DNA of 37,496 nt from Pseudacidobacterium sp036264445 (GTDB lineage Bacteria > Acidobacteriota > Terriglobia > Terriglobales > Acidobacteriaceae), in NCBI GenBank assembly GCA_036264445.1, contig DATAQW010000061.1, positions 1 through 37,496 on the forward strand. Direction: 5' to 3'. How positions within the stretch are numbered: position 1 is the stretch's first letter; every line of letters starts with the position of its first letter. Position numbers and translations under genes: made by a program. A model generated the notes under the pieces. The model was given only the letters and a program-made list of their open reading frames with translations, ran no database searches and was not told the DNA's origin. Below, one piece after another: positions 24,126-32,365 of the stretch.

Positions 24126-25507
24126 CACTCGATGACATTTAAAGCTAACCCGGCGAGAGATGTTTCTTTGTAGCGGGATTGCATGTCTAGTCCGGTGGTG
24201 TACATCGTTTTAATCACCTGATCGAGTGAAACTTTGTGCTGTTCAGATTCGTTGAGGGCGATGCGGCAGGCGTGGACGGCCTTGACTGCTCCCATTGCAT
24301 TGCGCTCGATGCATGGAATCTGCACGAGGCCGCCGATAGGGTCACATGTCATTCCCAGGTTGTGCTCCATCGCGATTTCCGCAGCATGTTCGATCTGGCC
24401 ATTGGTGCCGTTCATCGCTGCCACTAGTCCGCCTGCGGCCATGGAGCAGGCTACGCCTACCTCACCCTGGCAGCCGACTTCAGCACCGCTGATCGATGCA
24501 TTTTCTTTGTAGAGAATGCCAATGGCCGCAGAAGTGAGGAAATAGCGCAGGACCCCTTCTTCGTCTGCGCCTGGAGTGAAATCGCGATAATAGCGTGCAA
24601 CCGCGGGAACGACGCCCGCCGCGCCGTTTGTGGGAGCGGTGACGACGCGGCCTCCGGCGGCATTTTCTTCATTCACGGCCATGGCGTAAACGGTAACCCA
24701 GTCGATCGGAGCCAGCGGATCGACCGAGCCTTTCTCGCGCAAACGCGCTGCAAGACCTGGAGCGCGGCGCCGCACATTTAATCCACCGGGAAGAATGCCC
24801 TCGGTGGTCATGCCACGATCAACGCAGCCTTGCATCACATTCCAAATGTGAAGAATGCCGGAGCGGACTTCTTCGCGGGAATGCAGAGAGGATTCGTTTT
24901 CGAACATCAGATCCCAAATACTGAGTTGCTTTGCAGAGGCCATCTGAAGCAGTTCTTCCGCATTCTTGAACGGATATGGGAGTGGCGCGGTTGTCATGAC
25001 AGACGGGTCGCCTGCTCCTTCCGCATCGGAGACGATGAAGCCTCCGCCGATGGAAAAGAAGACTTCGCTTGCGAGCACGCTTCCTTCATCGGCGAGGGCG
25101 GAGAAGCGCATGCCGTTCGGATGCTGTGTTTGCGCGCCTTCTGGGTACATCTGGTCGCGGTGAAAGATAAGGTCGGATGCTTCACGGAAAGAAATGACTT
25201 TCTTTCCTGCAAGCGAAATCCGGTTGCTGGATCGAATCTGCTGGAGTTTCGCTTCGATAGTTTCGGGGTCGATTGTTGACGGCTCCTCGCCGGAGAGGCC
25301 GAGCAACACAGCGCGGTCTGTTCCGTGACCCTGTCCGGTAAGGGCGAGTGAACCGAACAACTCAGCGCGGACATGCGCGGCGCGGTTGAACTGGCCCGAT
25401 TTTTCGAGGGACAAAACAAAGCGCCGAGCGGCTCGCATGGGGCCCATGGTGTGCGAACTGGAAGGGCCTACACCAACTTTAAAAAGATCAAACAGACTCG
25501 TCTTCAC
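24122..25507 (-). CDS. sdaA: L-serine ammonia-lyase (iron-sulfur)
   Basis: A 461-residue single-chain L-serine dehydratase that converts serine to pyruvate and ammonia. The N-terminal beta domain opens SLFDLFKVGVGPSSSHTMGP, then MRAARRF. The alpha domain carries TAPTNGAAGVVPAV, the [4Fe-4S] cysteines in ISGAEVGCQGEVG and GMTCDPIGGLVQIPC, and EHNLGMTCDP. The last residue is Cys461; in the characterised Legionella enzyme the C-terminal cysteine folds back to the cluster, and the same tail (ALNVIEC) is present here. Length is usual. Its stop overlaps the convergent methyltransferase stop by four bases. Confidence 0.95.
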   Translation of the reverse strand: MKTSLFDLFKVGVGPSSSHTMGPMRAARRFVLSLEKSGQFNRAAHVRAELFGSLALTGQGHGTDRAVLLGLSGEEPSTIDPETIEAKLQQIRSSNRISLAGKKVISFREASDLIFHRDQMYPEGAQTQHPNGMRFSALADEGSVLASEVFFSIGGGFIVSDAEGAGDPSVMTTAPLPYPFKNAEELLQMASAKQLSIWDLMFENESSLHSREEVRSGILHIWNVMQGCVDRGMTTEGILPGGLNVRRRAPGLAARLREKGSVDPLAPIDWVTVYAMAVNEENAAGGRVVTAPTNGAAGVVPAVARYYRDFTPGADEEGVLRYFLTSAAIGILYKENASISGAEVGCQGEVGVACSMAAGGLVAAMNGTNGQIEHAAEIAMEHNLGMTCDPIGGLVQIPCIERNAMGAVKAVHACRIALNESEQHKVSLDQVIKTMYTTGLDMQSRYKETSLAGLALNVIEC

Positions 25508-25659
25508 GAGACTTTATTGTAGTCGCTTGATGATATGCGTGGCTTGCGCTGGATGTTAAACATCATAGACAACATGAACTACCGTGACATGCAATGTGTC
25601 TAAAGTTTGCCTGTTGACGAGGCGAATGGATGGGTTTTGTTTATGCGTGTTTGGCGCGA

Positions 25660-25668
25660 TGCTATACT
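25660..25668 (+). promoter_or_regulatory. Extended -10 promoter of the YifB gene
   Basis: TGCTATACT at 25660-25668 is a near-consensus extended -10 element (TGnTATAAT). No good -35 lies at the right distance. Transcription would start near 25675, about 20 bases before the ATG, leaving a very short leader without a visible ribosome site. Confidence 0.5.
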
Positions 25669-25695
25669 CCAGCCAATTTCACTTGAAAAATTCCT

Positions 25696-27255
25696 ATGCT
25701 TTTTAAGGCCTTAAGCGCCGCTGTGTACGGCATCGACGCCAATATTATCGATGTCGAAGTTGATTATTCAGGGATCAAGACAAACGAGGACCACTTTCAT
25801 ACAGTTGGTCTGCCTGATGCCGCAGTACGCGAAAGTCGCGATCGCGTTCGCGCTGCAATCAAGAACTCCGGGTTCGATGTGCCTTCGACGCATATCACCA
25901 TCAACCTTGCTCCTGCGGATATCAAGAAAGAAGGTTCGGGCTTTGATCTGCCGATGGCCATCGGCATTCTCGGCGCTTATGGAGCATTGCAGTTGCGCGA
26001 TCTGGCGGATTTTCTTCTGGTAGGCGAGTTAGGACTTGATGGTGCGCTGCGCGCTGTTCCCGGCATTCTGCCGATTGCTGTTGCCGCGCGTGGTCGAGGC
26101 ATTCGCAATCTGATTCTTCCCAAAGCAAACGCGCGTGAAGCAGGAGTGGTGGAGGGAGTAAATGTCTATCCCGTTGATACGCTGAACCAGGCGCGTGAGT
26201 TGCTGAACGCCGCGGCAAACGGCGGCATTCATGCGCAGCCGTTCCGCATGCAGGCAGCCGAGATGCTGGGGGAGTTGCAGCATTTTCATTTAGATTATGC
26301 GGATGTTCGGGGGCAGCAGACCGCGAAGCGCGCGTTGGAAGTTTCAGCTGCAGGTGGACACAACATCCTGATGATCGGACCGCCCGGTTCGGGCAAGACG
26401 ATGCTTGCCAAGAGGCTGCCTTCGATTCTCGCTCCGCTGACGTTTGAAGAGGCGCTGGAGACGACAAAGATTCACTCGGTTGCCGGGGTGCTGGATGCCG
26501 ATGCCGGACTGGTCACACAGCGGCCTTTTCGCGCGCCGCATCACACGATTTCTGACGCAGGATTGATTGGCGGCGGAGCAATGCCGCGTCCGGGCGAAGT
26601 GTCGCTTTCGCATAATGGAGTGCTCTTTTTGGATGAGCTGCCGGAATTTCCGCGTAATGTGTTAGAAGTGATGCGGCAGCCGCTGGAAGACCGCCAGGTG
26701 GTGATTGCGCGTGCTTCGATGTCGCTCACGTTTCCTTCGGCGTTCATGTTGGCTGCAGCGATGAATCCCTGCCCTTGCGGATACTTCAATGATAGGTCGC
26801 GCGAGTGCTCGTGTACGCCTCCAATGATTCAGCGCTACGTTTCAAAAGTCTCAGGGCCGCTGCTTGACCGTATTGATATTCACATTGAGGTGCCGGCGGT
26901 GCAGTATCGCGAACTGCGCGCTGGAGCAGCGAGCGAAAGTTCTGCGGCGATTCGCGCACGGGTGCTTAAAGCGCGCGAGAGCCAGCGTGAGCGCTTTGGC
27001 AAGGCCAAAGAAAGAATCTATTCCAATGCGCAGATGACGACACGGCAGATTCGTTCCCACTGTGAGCTGGGACCGGATGCAGAGCGGTTGCTGGAACGCG
27101 CCATGCAGCAGCAAGGGCTGACGGCGCGTGCCCATGACCGGATCCTGAAGGTTGCGCGGACGATTGCTGATCTTGAGGGCACGGCATCGATTACCGTGCC
27201 GCATATCGCTGAGGCGATTCAGTACCGTACGCTGGACCGGAGTTATTGGAGTTAA
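25696..27255 (+). CDS. YifB/ComM-family Mg-chelatase-like AAA+ ATPase
   Basis: A 519-residue ATPase. Residues 1-180 form the Lon-like N-terminal domain (HTVGLPDAAVRESRDRVRAA, GFDLPMAIGILGA, LVGELGLDGALRAVPG). The AAA+ core has Walker A GPPGSGKT at 228-235, the family motif FRAPHHTISDAGLIGGG, and Walker B VLFLDE at 309-314. A cysteine cluster sits in AMNPCPCGYFNDRSRECSC (Cys359, 361, 371, 373). The C-terminal lid (LTARAHDRILKVARTIADLE) is complete. ComM is a helicase that promotes integration of incoming DNA during natural transformation; many YifB proteins are uncharacterised, so that role is inferred. It is a single gene with its own promoter candidate. Confidence 0.93.
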   Translation: MLFKALSAAVYGIDANIIDVEVDYSGIKTNEDHFHTVGLPDAAVRESRDRVRAAIKNSGFDVPSTHITINLAPADIKKEGSGFDLPMAIGILGAYGALQLRDLADFLLVGELGLDGALRAVPGILPIAVAARGRGIRNLILPKANAREAGVVEGVNVYPVDTLNQARELLNAAANGGIHAQPFRMQAAEMLGELQHFHLDYADVRGQQTAKRALEVSAAGGHNILMIGPPGSGKTMLAKRLPSILAPLTFEEALETTKIHSVAGVLDADAGLVTQRPFRAPHHTISDAGLIGGGAMPRPGEVSLSHNGVLFLDELPEFPRNVLEVMRQPLEDRQVVIARASMSLTFPSAFMLAAAMNPCPCGYFNDRSRECSCTPPMIQRYVSKVSGPLLDRIDIHIEVPAVQYRELRAGAASESSAAIRARVLKARESQRERFGKAKERIYSNAQMTTRQIRSHCELGPDAERLLERAMQQQGLTARAHDRILKVARTIADLEGTASITVPHIAEAIQYRTLDRSYWS

Positions 27256-27280
27256 AGTTTTCGCCTGCGTGAGATAAAAA

Positions 27281-27310
27281 GCAGGTCCTTCGGCGCTTCG
27301 CTCAGGATGA
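27281..27310. repeat. Dispersed intergenic repeat, copy 3
   Basis: GCAGGTCCTTCGGCGCTTCG then CTCAGGATGA. It is the cleanest copy of the family in the window, sitting between the convergent YifB and ferredoxin-NADP reductase genes. Confidence 0.65.
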
Positions 27311-27333
27311 TTTTGAATGCCGGATGTTAGGGT

Positions 27334-28113
27334 TCAGTCGTACCGCTCGAAGACGACCTGCTTTTTCTGCCATCCAAGCTCCATGAGCTTGTCGCGATTG
27401 GCTGAGACCATGTCGTTCAATCCGCAGATGTATGCGTGGACATCGAATCCGCCGGGCTCAGCCGCTGTGACTATTGGGCCGGAGTGGTTTTGGCTGGCGC
27501 GCTCGTTCACAATTCGGGCGACGTGCTCCTGTACATAACCGCGCAGTCCTTCCCATTCGTCTTTCGGACGGCTGAGTGACGACAGATAGCGAAAGTTGTG
27601 GCGTTCGGCGGCAACCTTTTCGAAATACTTCTGGTAATAGATTTCGGTTGGATAGCGCGTACCATAGACAAGCCAGATCGGGCGGCCCTGACTTCGATCT
27701 TCGCCGTTTTCCGGGAAGAGCCATTCGATGAATCCGCGCATGGGCGCGATACCGGTTCCTGTGGCGATGAAGATGGAATCCGTTAACGGCTGACGCAGCG
27801 TGAACAGGCCATGCGGGCCATGAAACTGAACGGTCTGTCCGGGTTCAAGGTCGCACAACAGGTTCGAGAAGAATCCGCCTTCGACGCGGTTTACGCACAG
27901 ATCAAGCTGGTTAGCACGCGGAGCCGACGCGACAGAGTAAGCGCGCGTCTGGGTCTTGCCGTTTTGGTCGACAGCAACACAGGAGATGAACTGGCCCGGA
28001 GTGAAATCAAACTGATCGAGTTCGTCAATGGTGAATTCAAGATGAAAACACTGTGCTGGGTCTGAGAGCAGTAGTTTCTGCTGGAGCCGTGCTGTAAAAA
28101 GCTGTCTGGCCAA
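27334..28113 (-). CDS. fpr: Ferredoxin-NADP+ reductase
   Basis: A 259-residue flavoprotein that passes electrons between NADPH and ferredoxin or flavodoxin. FAD binding is shown by TRAYSVASAP (RxYS) and by the segment GGFFSNLLCDLEPGQTVQ. The NAD(P) side has FIATGTGIAPMRGFIEWLF and YICGLNDMVSANRDKLMELG. The C-terminus ends FERYD, close to the short Fpr-type tail of bacterial enzymes. It reads toward YifB and away from the orphan gene at 28295, sharing the 180-base divergent region with it. The gene name is by family; the redox partner is unknown. Confidence 0.88.
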   Translation of the reverse strand: MARQLFTARLQQKLLLSDPAQCFHLEFTIDELDQFDFTPGQFISCVAVDQNGKTQTRAYSVASAPRANQLDLCVNRVEGGFFSNLLCDLEPGQTVQFHGPHGLFTLRQPLTDSIFIATGTGIAPMRGFIEWLFPENGEDRSQGRPIWLVYGTRYPTEIYYQKYFEKVAAERHNFRYLSSLSRPKDEWEGLRGYVQEHVARIVNERASQNHSGPIVTAAEPGGFDVHAYICGLNDMVSANRDKLMELGWQKKQVVFERYD

Positions 28114-28218
28114 GATTCGCGCTCACTTCCCTGGAAATTATTGCTGCATCCAACATATTGCAGATAATTCATTGTCGCAAACAACAAGTGGTCAGGGCAT
28201 CAACGGAACTGCACTGAA

Positions 28219-28250
28219 TTGACAGGCGCGAAACCATGCTGTTTTATAAT
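28219..28250 (+). promoter_or_regulatory. Perfect hexamers at long spacing before the orphan gene
   Basis: TTGACA (28219-28224) and TATAAT (28245-28250) are both exact consensus, but the spacer is 20 bases, three more than optimal. Such a spacing usually weakens a promoter or calls for an activator that alters DNA twist (as MerR-type regulators do). It lies 44 bases before the ATG. Confidence 0.5.
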
Positions 28251-28294
28251 TTCTGCACTTTTTAACTTGCACGTCTGTGCCTTGGTGAACGGAA

Positions 28295-29377
28295 ATGGCA
28301 AACTATCGAAACGCATTTGAAACCGATGTAGAGGCATTTCTTGCAAAATATGCAATGAGCGTCCAGGGAGGTTCCGTACAGGCCACTGTAAGCGGCACTA
28401 CAGTCGGTCAAGAGATTACTGCGGCAGGATTCGCGCCGACGCAGAAGCTTTCTGGAGGCACGGCCAAAACCGCTGTCAGCCTGACAGCGCCGCTGCTCAC
28501 CGCAAACTTTACCAAGTTACAGCCGCGGGATCACAAAGATTACTTCGATTTCAGCGCCGCGCAGATCACCGTTCAACTCGACCAGTACAATGGCGCTGCT
28601 GATCTTCCCGTATATCTGATTCCTTACGAAGGCGGAACAGCGCGCGGAGTCAAGCTGCCCGCACACAGCACGGACCCGTTTGCCGTTGCTTATGCCATGA
28701 CGGCGACCCAAAATGGCTGCACGGTGGAAGTGAGTGGCCCGGCTGCTTCTCCTTATGCTTCGCATACGAATGTTATTGACGTAAATGGAGTGAATGCTGA
28801 CCAGAGGTGGGCAAACCGCGAAACCAAGATCAACCTACGGCTTTTCCGTCTCCAGAACCGCTTTGCAGCTGCTGAAAATGCTGTTGGGGGAAATTCAGGA
28901 GCGCCTGCTCTCAATCGCACCCAATTCGGTTTCTTTGATCCATCTGCTCCCGGAGGCGTCCCAGTAAACCAGTTTGTCAATTACAGCGCGCAAATGACCA
29001 AAGTCGCCAATGCGCAGGCCGACGTGACCAATAAGACTCTGATGCGGGAAGAAGGCTTCTTAAGCCACTTCCGTTACTATGCCATACCAACGCAGGACAC
29101 CATCGATAGTTGTCGCAACCGCAAGCTTCCACCCCAGGCCCTGGTTGTAGGCCGCCGTGACAATGCCGGCTGGAAGTTTTACTACCAGGTTTGGAGACCG
29201 ATGCGGTTCTATATCAATCGCGTCCGCAAGGTAAAGGGACTTCAACTAGGCGGCGGGGAATATCTGCTGAATAACAAAGGAAATAGAAAGTCGTTCAGTA
29301 TTACTGTTGTATTGGATTACGGCGAGTTGTGGCCAGATCACACAGAACACAACAATACCTTCGGTGGCGGGATTTAG
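28295..29377 (+). CDS. Unrecognised 360-residue protein
   Basis: I do not recognise this family. The protein has no signal peptide and no clear membrane helix. It opens with MANYRNAFETDVEAFLAKYA and a Thr/Ala/Val-rich beta-like stretch (GGSVQATVSGTTVGQEITAAG). The middle contains QITVQLDQYNGAADLPVYLI and an NRETKINLRLFRLQNRFAA helix. The end has many aromatic and basic residues (WKFYYQVWRPMRFYINRVRK) and finishes in HNNTFGGGI. The pattern suggests a soluble beta-rich protein. The ATG has GGTGA six bases upstream. It stands alone: divergent from fpr and ending one base before the convergent glmS stop. By eye it uses more A/T-ending codons than its neighbours, which could reflect transfer; not measured. 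Confidence 0.7.
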   Translation: MANYRNAFETDVEAFLAKYAMSVQGGSVQATVSGTTVGQEITAAGFAPTQKLSGGTAKTAVSLTAPLLTANFTKLQPRDHKDYFDFSAAQITVQLDQYNGAADLPVYLIPYEGGTARGVKLPAHSTDPFAVAYAMTATQNGCTVEVSGPAASPYASHTNVIDVNGVNADQRWANRETKINLRLFRLQNRFAAAENAVGGNSGAPALNRTQFGFFDPSAPGGVPVNQFVNYSAQMTKVANAQADVTNKTLMREEGFLSHFRYYAIPTQDTIDSCRNRKLPPQALVVGRRDNAGWKFYYQVWRPMRFYINRVRKVKGLQLGGGEYLLNNKGNRKSFSITVVLDYGELWPDHTEHNNTFGGGI

Positions 29378-29378
29378 A

Positions 29379-31259
29379 TTATTCCACGGTCACGGATTTG
29401 GCCAGATTTCGCGGCTGGTCAACATCGCAGCCGCGACGTACTGCGATGTGATAGGCAAGCAGTTGCAGCGGAATCACATCGAGCACTGGCAGCAGCAGTT
29501 CCGGAGCGTGGGGCACGTAGAGGACATGGTCGGCAACCTGCGTGATCTCTTCGTCATCTTTTACGGCGATTGCTATGACCTTGCCGGAGCGAGCAGTAAC
29601 TTCCTGAATATTGGAGAGTGTCTTTTCGTAGCGAAGCCTTGAGTCGCGGTTATTTTTGTCCTGCGTTGCCAGCACTACGACAGGAAGCTTTTCGTCGATC
29701 AGAGCGTTGGGCCCATGCTTCATCTCGCCCGCCGGATAGCCTTCGGCGTGGATGTAGGAGATTTCCTTGAGCTTGAGCGCGCCTTCGAGCGCGATCGGGT
29801 AGTGGATGCCGCGTCCGAGGAAAAGAAAATCTGAGGCTGAGGAATAAGTGCGGGCGAGCTGCTCGCATTCGCTGTCTGCAGTGCGCAGGATTTCTTCGAC
29901 TTTGCCTGGGAGTAACGTGAGTTCCTCAAGCAATGTGCGGCTTTCTGCTTCTGAGATGGTCTGGCGTGCCTGCGCCAGATGCACCGCAAAGAGAAAGAGC
30001 GCGACCAGTTGTGCCGTGAATGCCTTTGTTGACGCAACACCGATTTCCGGGCCGGCGTGCGTGTAGATCACCCCATGGGCCTCGCGCGTAATCATCGCGC
30101 CGACAACGTTGCAGATGGCGATGGTCTTCGATCCTTTGGCGATCATCTCGCGCTGCGCGGCGAGGGTGTCGGCGGTCTCGCCGGATTGCGTAATCAGCAG
30201 GCCAAGCGCGTTGAGATCAGCGATAGGGTCGCGATAGCGGTATTCGCTGGCGTAATCCACTTCAACCGGAACGCGCGCCAGGCGCTCGATCATGAACTTG
30301 CCCCCGGTCGCGGCGTGCCAGCTTGTTCCGCAGGCGGCGATGTTGATTCGGGTGGCCTGGCGGAACTCCTCGTCCTTGATCTTCATTTCGGCGAGAAAGA
30401 CCTTGCCGGTATCGAGCGAGATACGGCCCAGAGTGGTGTCGCGGATAGCTCGCGGCTGCTCGAAGATTTCCTTGAGCATGAAGTGCTTGTAGCCGCCCTT
30501 TTCCGCCTGAATCGGATCCCATTGGATGCGCTGCACCGGGCGCTCGATGACGTTGCCTGCAAAGTCTGTGAGATGAACGCCCGAGGGCGTAAGCACGGCC
30601 ATGTCTCCGTCAGCGAGGAAGTAGAGATTGCGCGTGTGGTGCAGAATGCCAGGGACATCGGAAGCGACGAAGTATTCGCCTTCGCCCAGGCCGATGACAG
30701 CAGGAGGGCCGAAGCGCGCAGCTACGATCTTATTCGGCTCATCGGCGGAGATGACGACGATGGCGAAAGCCCCGGTAAGACGGCGGACAGCGCGGCGCAC
30801 TGCTTCTTCAAGCACCATGTTCTTGCCTGAGAGAGCTGCGGATGCCTGCTCCTGTTCGATTAAATGGGCGATGATTTCTGTATCTGTTTCAGTTACGAAT
30901 TTATGGCCTTCGGCAATTAATTCATGCTTGAGTGCAAGATAGTTTTCGACAATGCCGTTGTGGACGACGACGATGCGTCCGGTGCAGTCGCGATGCGGGT
31001 GGGCATTTTCTTCTGTGGGACGGCCATGCGTGGCCCAGCGGGTATGTCCTATGCCGAAGGTGCCCTGGACGGGGCGGTCGCGCAGGACTTCTTCAAGTTT
31101 GCGCAGTTTGCCGGGAGCGCGGCGGAGCTGAAGACCGTCGCCGCTGCCGCCTACGGCAATGCCTGCAGAGTCATAGCCGCGATATTCCAGGCGGCGCAGG
31201 CCTTCGATGATGACTGGAACGACTTCTTTTGAGCCGACGTAGCCGACGATGCCGCACAT
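29379..31259 (-). CDS. glmS: Glucosamine-6-phosphate synthase (isomerizing)
   Basis: A 626-residue enzyme making glucosamine-6-phosphate from fructose-6-phosphate and glutamine, the first step of peptidoglycan and LPS amino-sugar synthesis. The N-terminal glutaminase has the catalytic Cys2 (MCGIVGYVGSKEVVPVIIEG), RLEYRGYDSAGIAV, and GHTRWATHGRPTEENAHPH. Two SIS isomerase domains follow (AACGTSWHAATGGKF, LLITQSGETADTLAA, and GRGIHYPIALEGALKLKEIS). The C-terminus NLAKSVTVE is the standard close. No GlmS ribozyme is expected or seen outside Firmicutes. Its stop is one base from the convergent orphan gene stop. Confidence 0.97.
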   Translation of the reverse strand: MCGIVGYVGSKEVVPVIIEGLRRLEYRGYDSAGIAVGGSGDGLQLRRAPGKLRKLEEVLRDRPVQGTFGIGHTRWATHGRPTEENAHPHRDCTGRIVVVHNGIVENYLALKHELIAEGHKFVTETDTEIIAHLIEQEQASAALSGKNMVLEEAVRRAVRRLTGAFAIVVISADEPNKIVAARFGPPAVIGLGEGEYFVASDVPGILHHTRNLYFLADGDMAVLTPSGVHLTDFAGNVIERPVQRIQWDPIQAEKGGYKHFMLKEIFEQPRAIRDTTLGRISLDTGKVFLAEMKIKDEEFRQATRINIAACGTSWHAATGGKFMIERLARVPVEVDYASEYRYRDPIADLNALGLLITQSGETADTLAAQREMIAKGSKTIAICNVVGAMITREAHGVIYTHAGPEIGVASTKAFTAQLVALFLFAVHLAQARQTISEAESRTLLEELTLLPGKVEEILRTADSECEQLARTYSSASDFLFLGRGIHYPIALEGALKLKEISYIHAEGYPAGEMKHGPNALIDEKLPVVVLATQDKNNRDSRLRYEKTLSNIQEVTARSGKVIAIAVKDDEEITQVADHVLYVPHAPELLLPVLDVIPLQLLAYHIAVRRGCDVDQPRNLAKSVTVE

Positions 31260-31330
31260 GATTCAGATTTTACGGTATGGGAGTTGCTCGACCTGTTATG
31301 CGAAGCTTTCATGGCTGTTCGAAGAAACGC

Positions 31331-31363
31331 AACTCCTTCGATTCGGCTTCGCTCAGTACGGCA
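31331..31363. repeat. Dispersed intergenic repeat, degenerate copy 4
   Basis: ACTCCTTCGATTCGGCTTCG then CTCAGTACGGCAA. A diverged relative of the other copies, in the gap between glmS and purS. Confidence 0.45.
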
Positions 31364-31378
31364 AATTTTGAGGATAAT

Positions 31379-31630
31379 TTACTTGCCGTCTTCCAGCTTG
31401 TAGCTGAACTCTTCGATCACCGGGTTGGTGAGAACATCTTTTGCGATGCGTTCTACTTCCGCCTTGGCGGCAGTGGCATCGAGAGAGCCGTCGAGGTCGA
31501 GGACGAAATATTTCCCCTGACGGACGTCCATTACGCCTTTGTACTGCATCTTCTTAAGTGCATTCTGGATGGTCTGTCCCTGCGGGTCGAGCACAGTCTG
31601 TTTGAGCGTCACATAAACATAGGCTTTCAT
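31379..31630 (-). CDS. purS: Phosphoribosylformylglycinamidine synthase subunit PurS
   Basis: An 83-residue PurS, the small dimeric subunit that joins PurL and PurQ to form the FGAM synthase of purine synthesis. The family motifs are clear: MKAYVYVTLKQTVLDPQGQ, TIQNALKKMQYKGVMDVRQG and an acidic helix leading to LTNPVIEEFSYKLED. A TTG at 31639 is in frame, but the ATG at 31630 is the family start with GGGA upstream. purQ and purL, usually adjacent, are not in the window; the gene stands between glmS and the divergent ppa gene. Confidence 0.94.
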   Translation of the reverse strand: MKAYVYVTLKQTVLDPQGQTIQNALKKMQYKGVMDVRQGKYFVLDLDGSLDATAAKAEVERIAKDVLTNPVIEEFSYKLEDGK

Positions 31631-31708
31631 TATTCCCAATTATAAATTGTGCTAATCCGGGCAGCCGATTCGTACAAGTTTTACATCAATTGCGTACACT
31701 GGAGTTGA

Positions 31709-32266
31709 ATGGTTAACTATCTGGAATTACCGATTGGCGACAAGTCGCCCGAAGTGATCAACGGCGTTATCGAGATCCCCTTTGAGGGCATTAACAAATA
31801 TGAGTATGACAAGCAATTGCATGTTTTTCGGCTTGACCGCAACCTGTATTCGCCGGTGCATTATCCGGGCGACTACGGCTTTATTCCTTCGACCCTGAGC
31901 GATGATGGCGACCCGCTGGATGTGCTGGTGCTGGTGGATGCGCCCAGCTTTCCTGGGTGCGTGATGCAGGTGCGCCCTATTGGTCTGCTCGAAATGATGG
32001 ATCAGGGCGTTCTGGATGAGAAGGTCCTTGCCGTGGGCAAGAACAATCCGCGTTACAAGGATGTGTGGAACTACTCAGAGATTTATCCGCACATGCTTAA
32101 GGAAATTACGCATTTTTTCTCCATTTACAAAGATCTTGAGGGGAAACGCGTCGAAATTCGCGGATGGCATGATGCCGCATATGCTCGTGATCGTGTGCTG
32201 CGTTCGGCTGAGAACTTTGTCAACAACAAGGAAAAGAGGGTTCTAGAGGCAGCCGCAAGAGGGTAG
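31709..32266 (+). CDS. ppa: Inorganic pyrophosphatase
   Basis: A 185-residue family I soluble pyrophosphatase, which hydrolyses PPi to drive biosynthesis. The active-site signature DDGDPLDVLVLVD is intact, together with VIEIPFEGINKYEYDKQ, YPGDYGFIPSTLSDDGDP and KNNPRYKDVWNYSEI. The tail (RSAENFVNNKEKRVLEAAARG) is typical of bacterial enzymes. GGAG lies about six bases before the ATG. It is divergent from purS and followed by a terminator. Confidence 0.97.
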   Translation: MVNYLELPIGDKSPEVINGVIEIPFEGINKYEYDKQLHVFRLDRNLYSPVHYPGDYGFIPSTLSDDGDPLDVLVLVDAPSFPGCVMQVRPIGLLEMMDQGVLDEKVLAVGKNNPRYKDVWNYSEIYPHMLKEITHFFSIYKDLEGKRVEIRGWHDAAYARDRVLRSAENFVNNKEKRVLEAAARG

Positions 32267-32283
32267 GCTGTGTAAGCTTCGGA

Positions 32284-32322
32284 GAATCTCAATTGCGCAT
32301 CGTTGAGATTCTTCCTTCCTTC
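32284..32322 (+). terminator. Rho-independent terminator of ppa
   Basis: GAATCTCAA (32284-32292) and TTGAGATTC (32303-32311) form a perfect 9-bp stem with a 10-base loop. The tail is not a plain T-run but the pyrimidine-rich TTCC repeat. Confidence 0.75.
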
Positions 32323-32338
32323 CTTCCTTCCTTCCTTC
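32312..32338. repeat. TTCC tetranucleotide microsatellite
   Basis: Six consecutive TTCC units directly follow the ppa terminator stem and run into the 'CCTTCGG ... CAGAATGACAA' end of a dispersed repeat. The strand with TTCC is non-coding here, so length changes would affect only the 3' UTR. Confidence 0.85.
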
Positions 32339-32355
32339 GGTCGTCAGAATGACAA
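32332..32355. repeat. Dispersed intergenic repeat, copy 5
   Basis: CCTTCGGTCGTCAGAATGACAA, a shortened copy of the family. The TTCC microsatellite could have grown from its CCTTC end. It lies between the convergent ppa and AsmA-like genes. Confidence 0.5.
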
Positions 32356-32365
32356 TTCACGGGAT

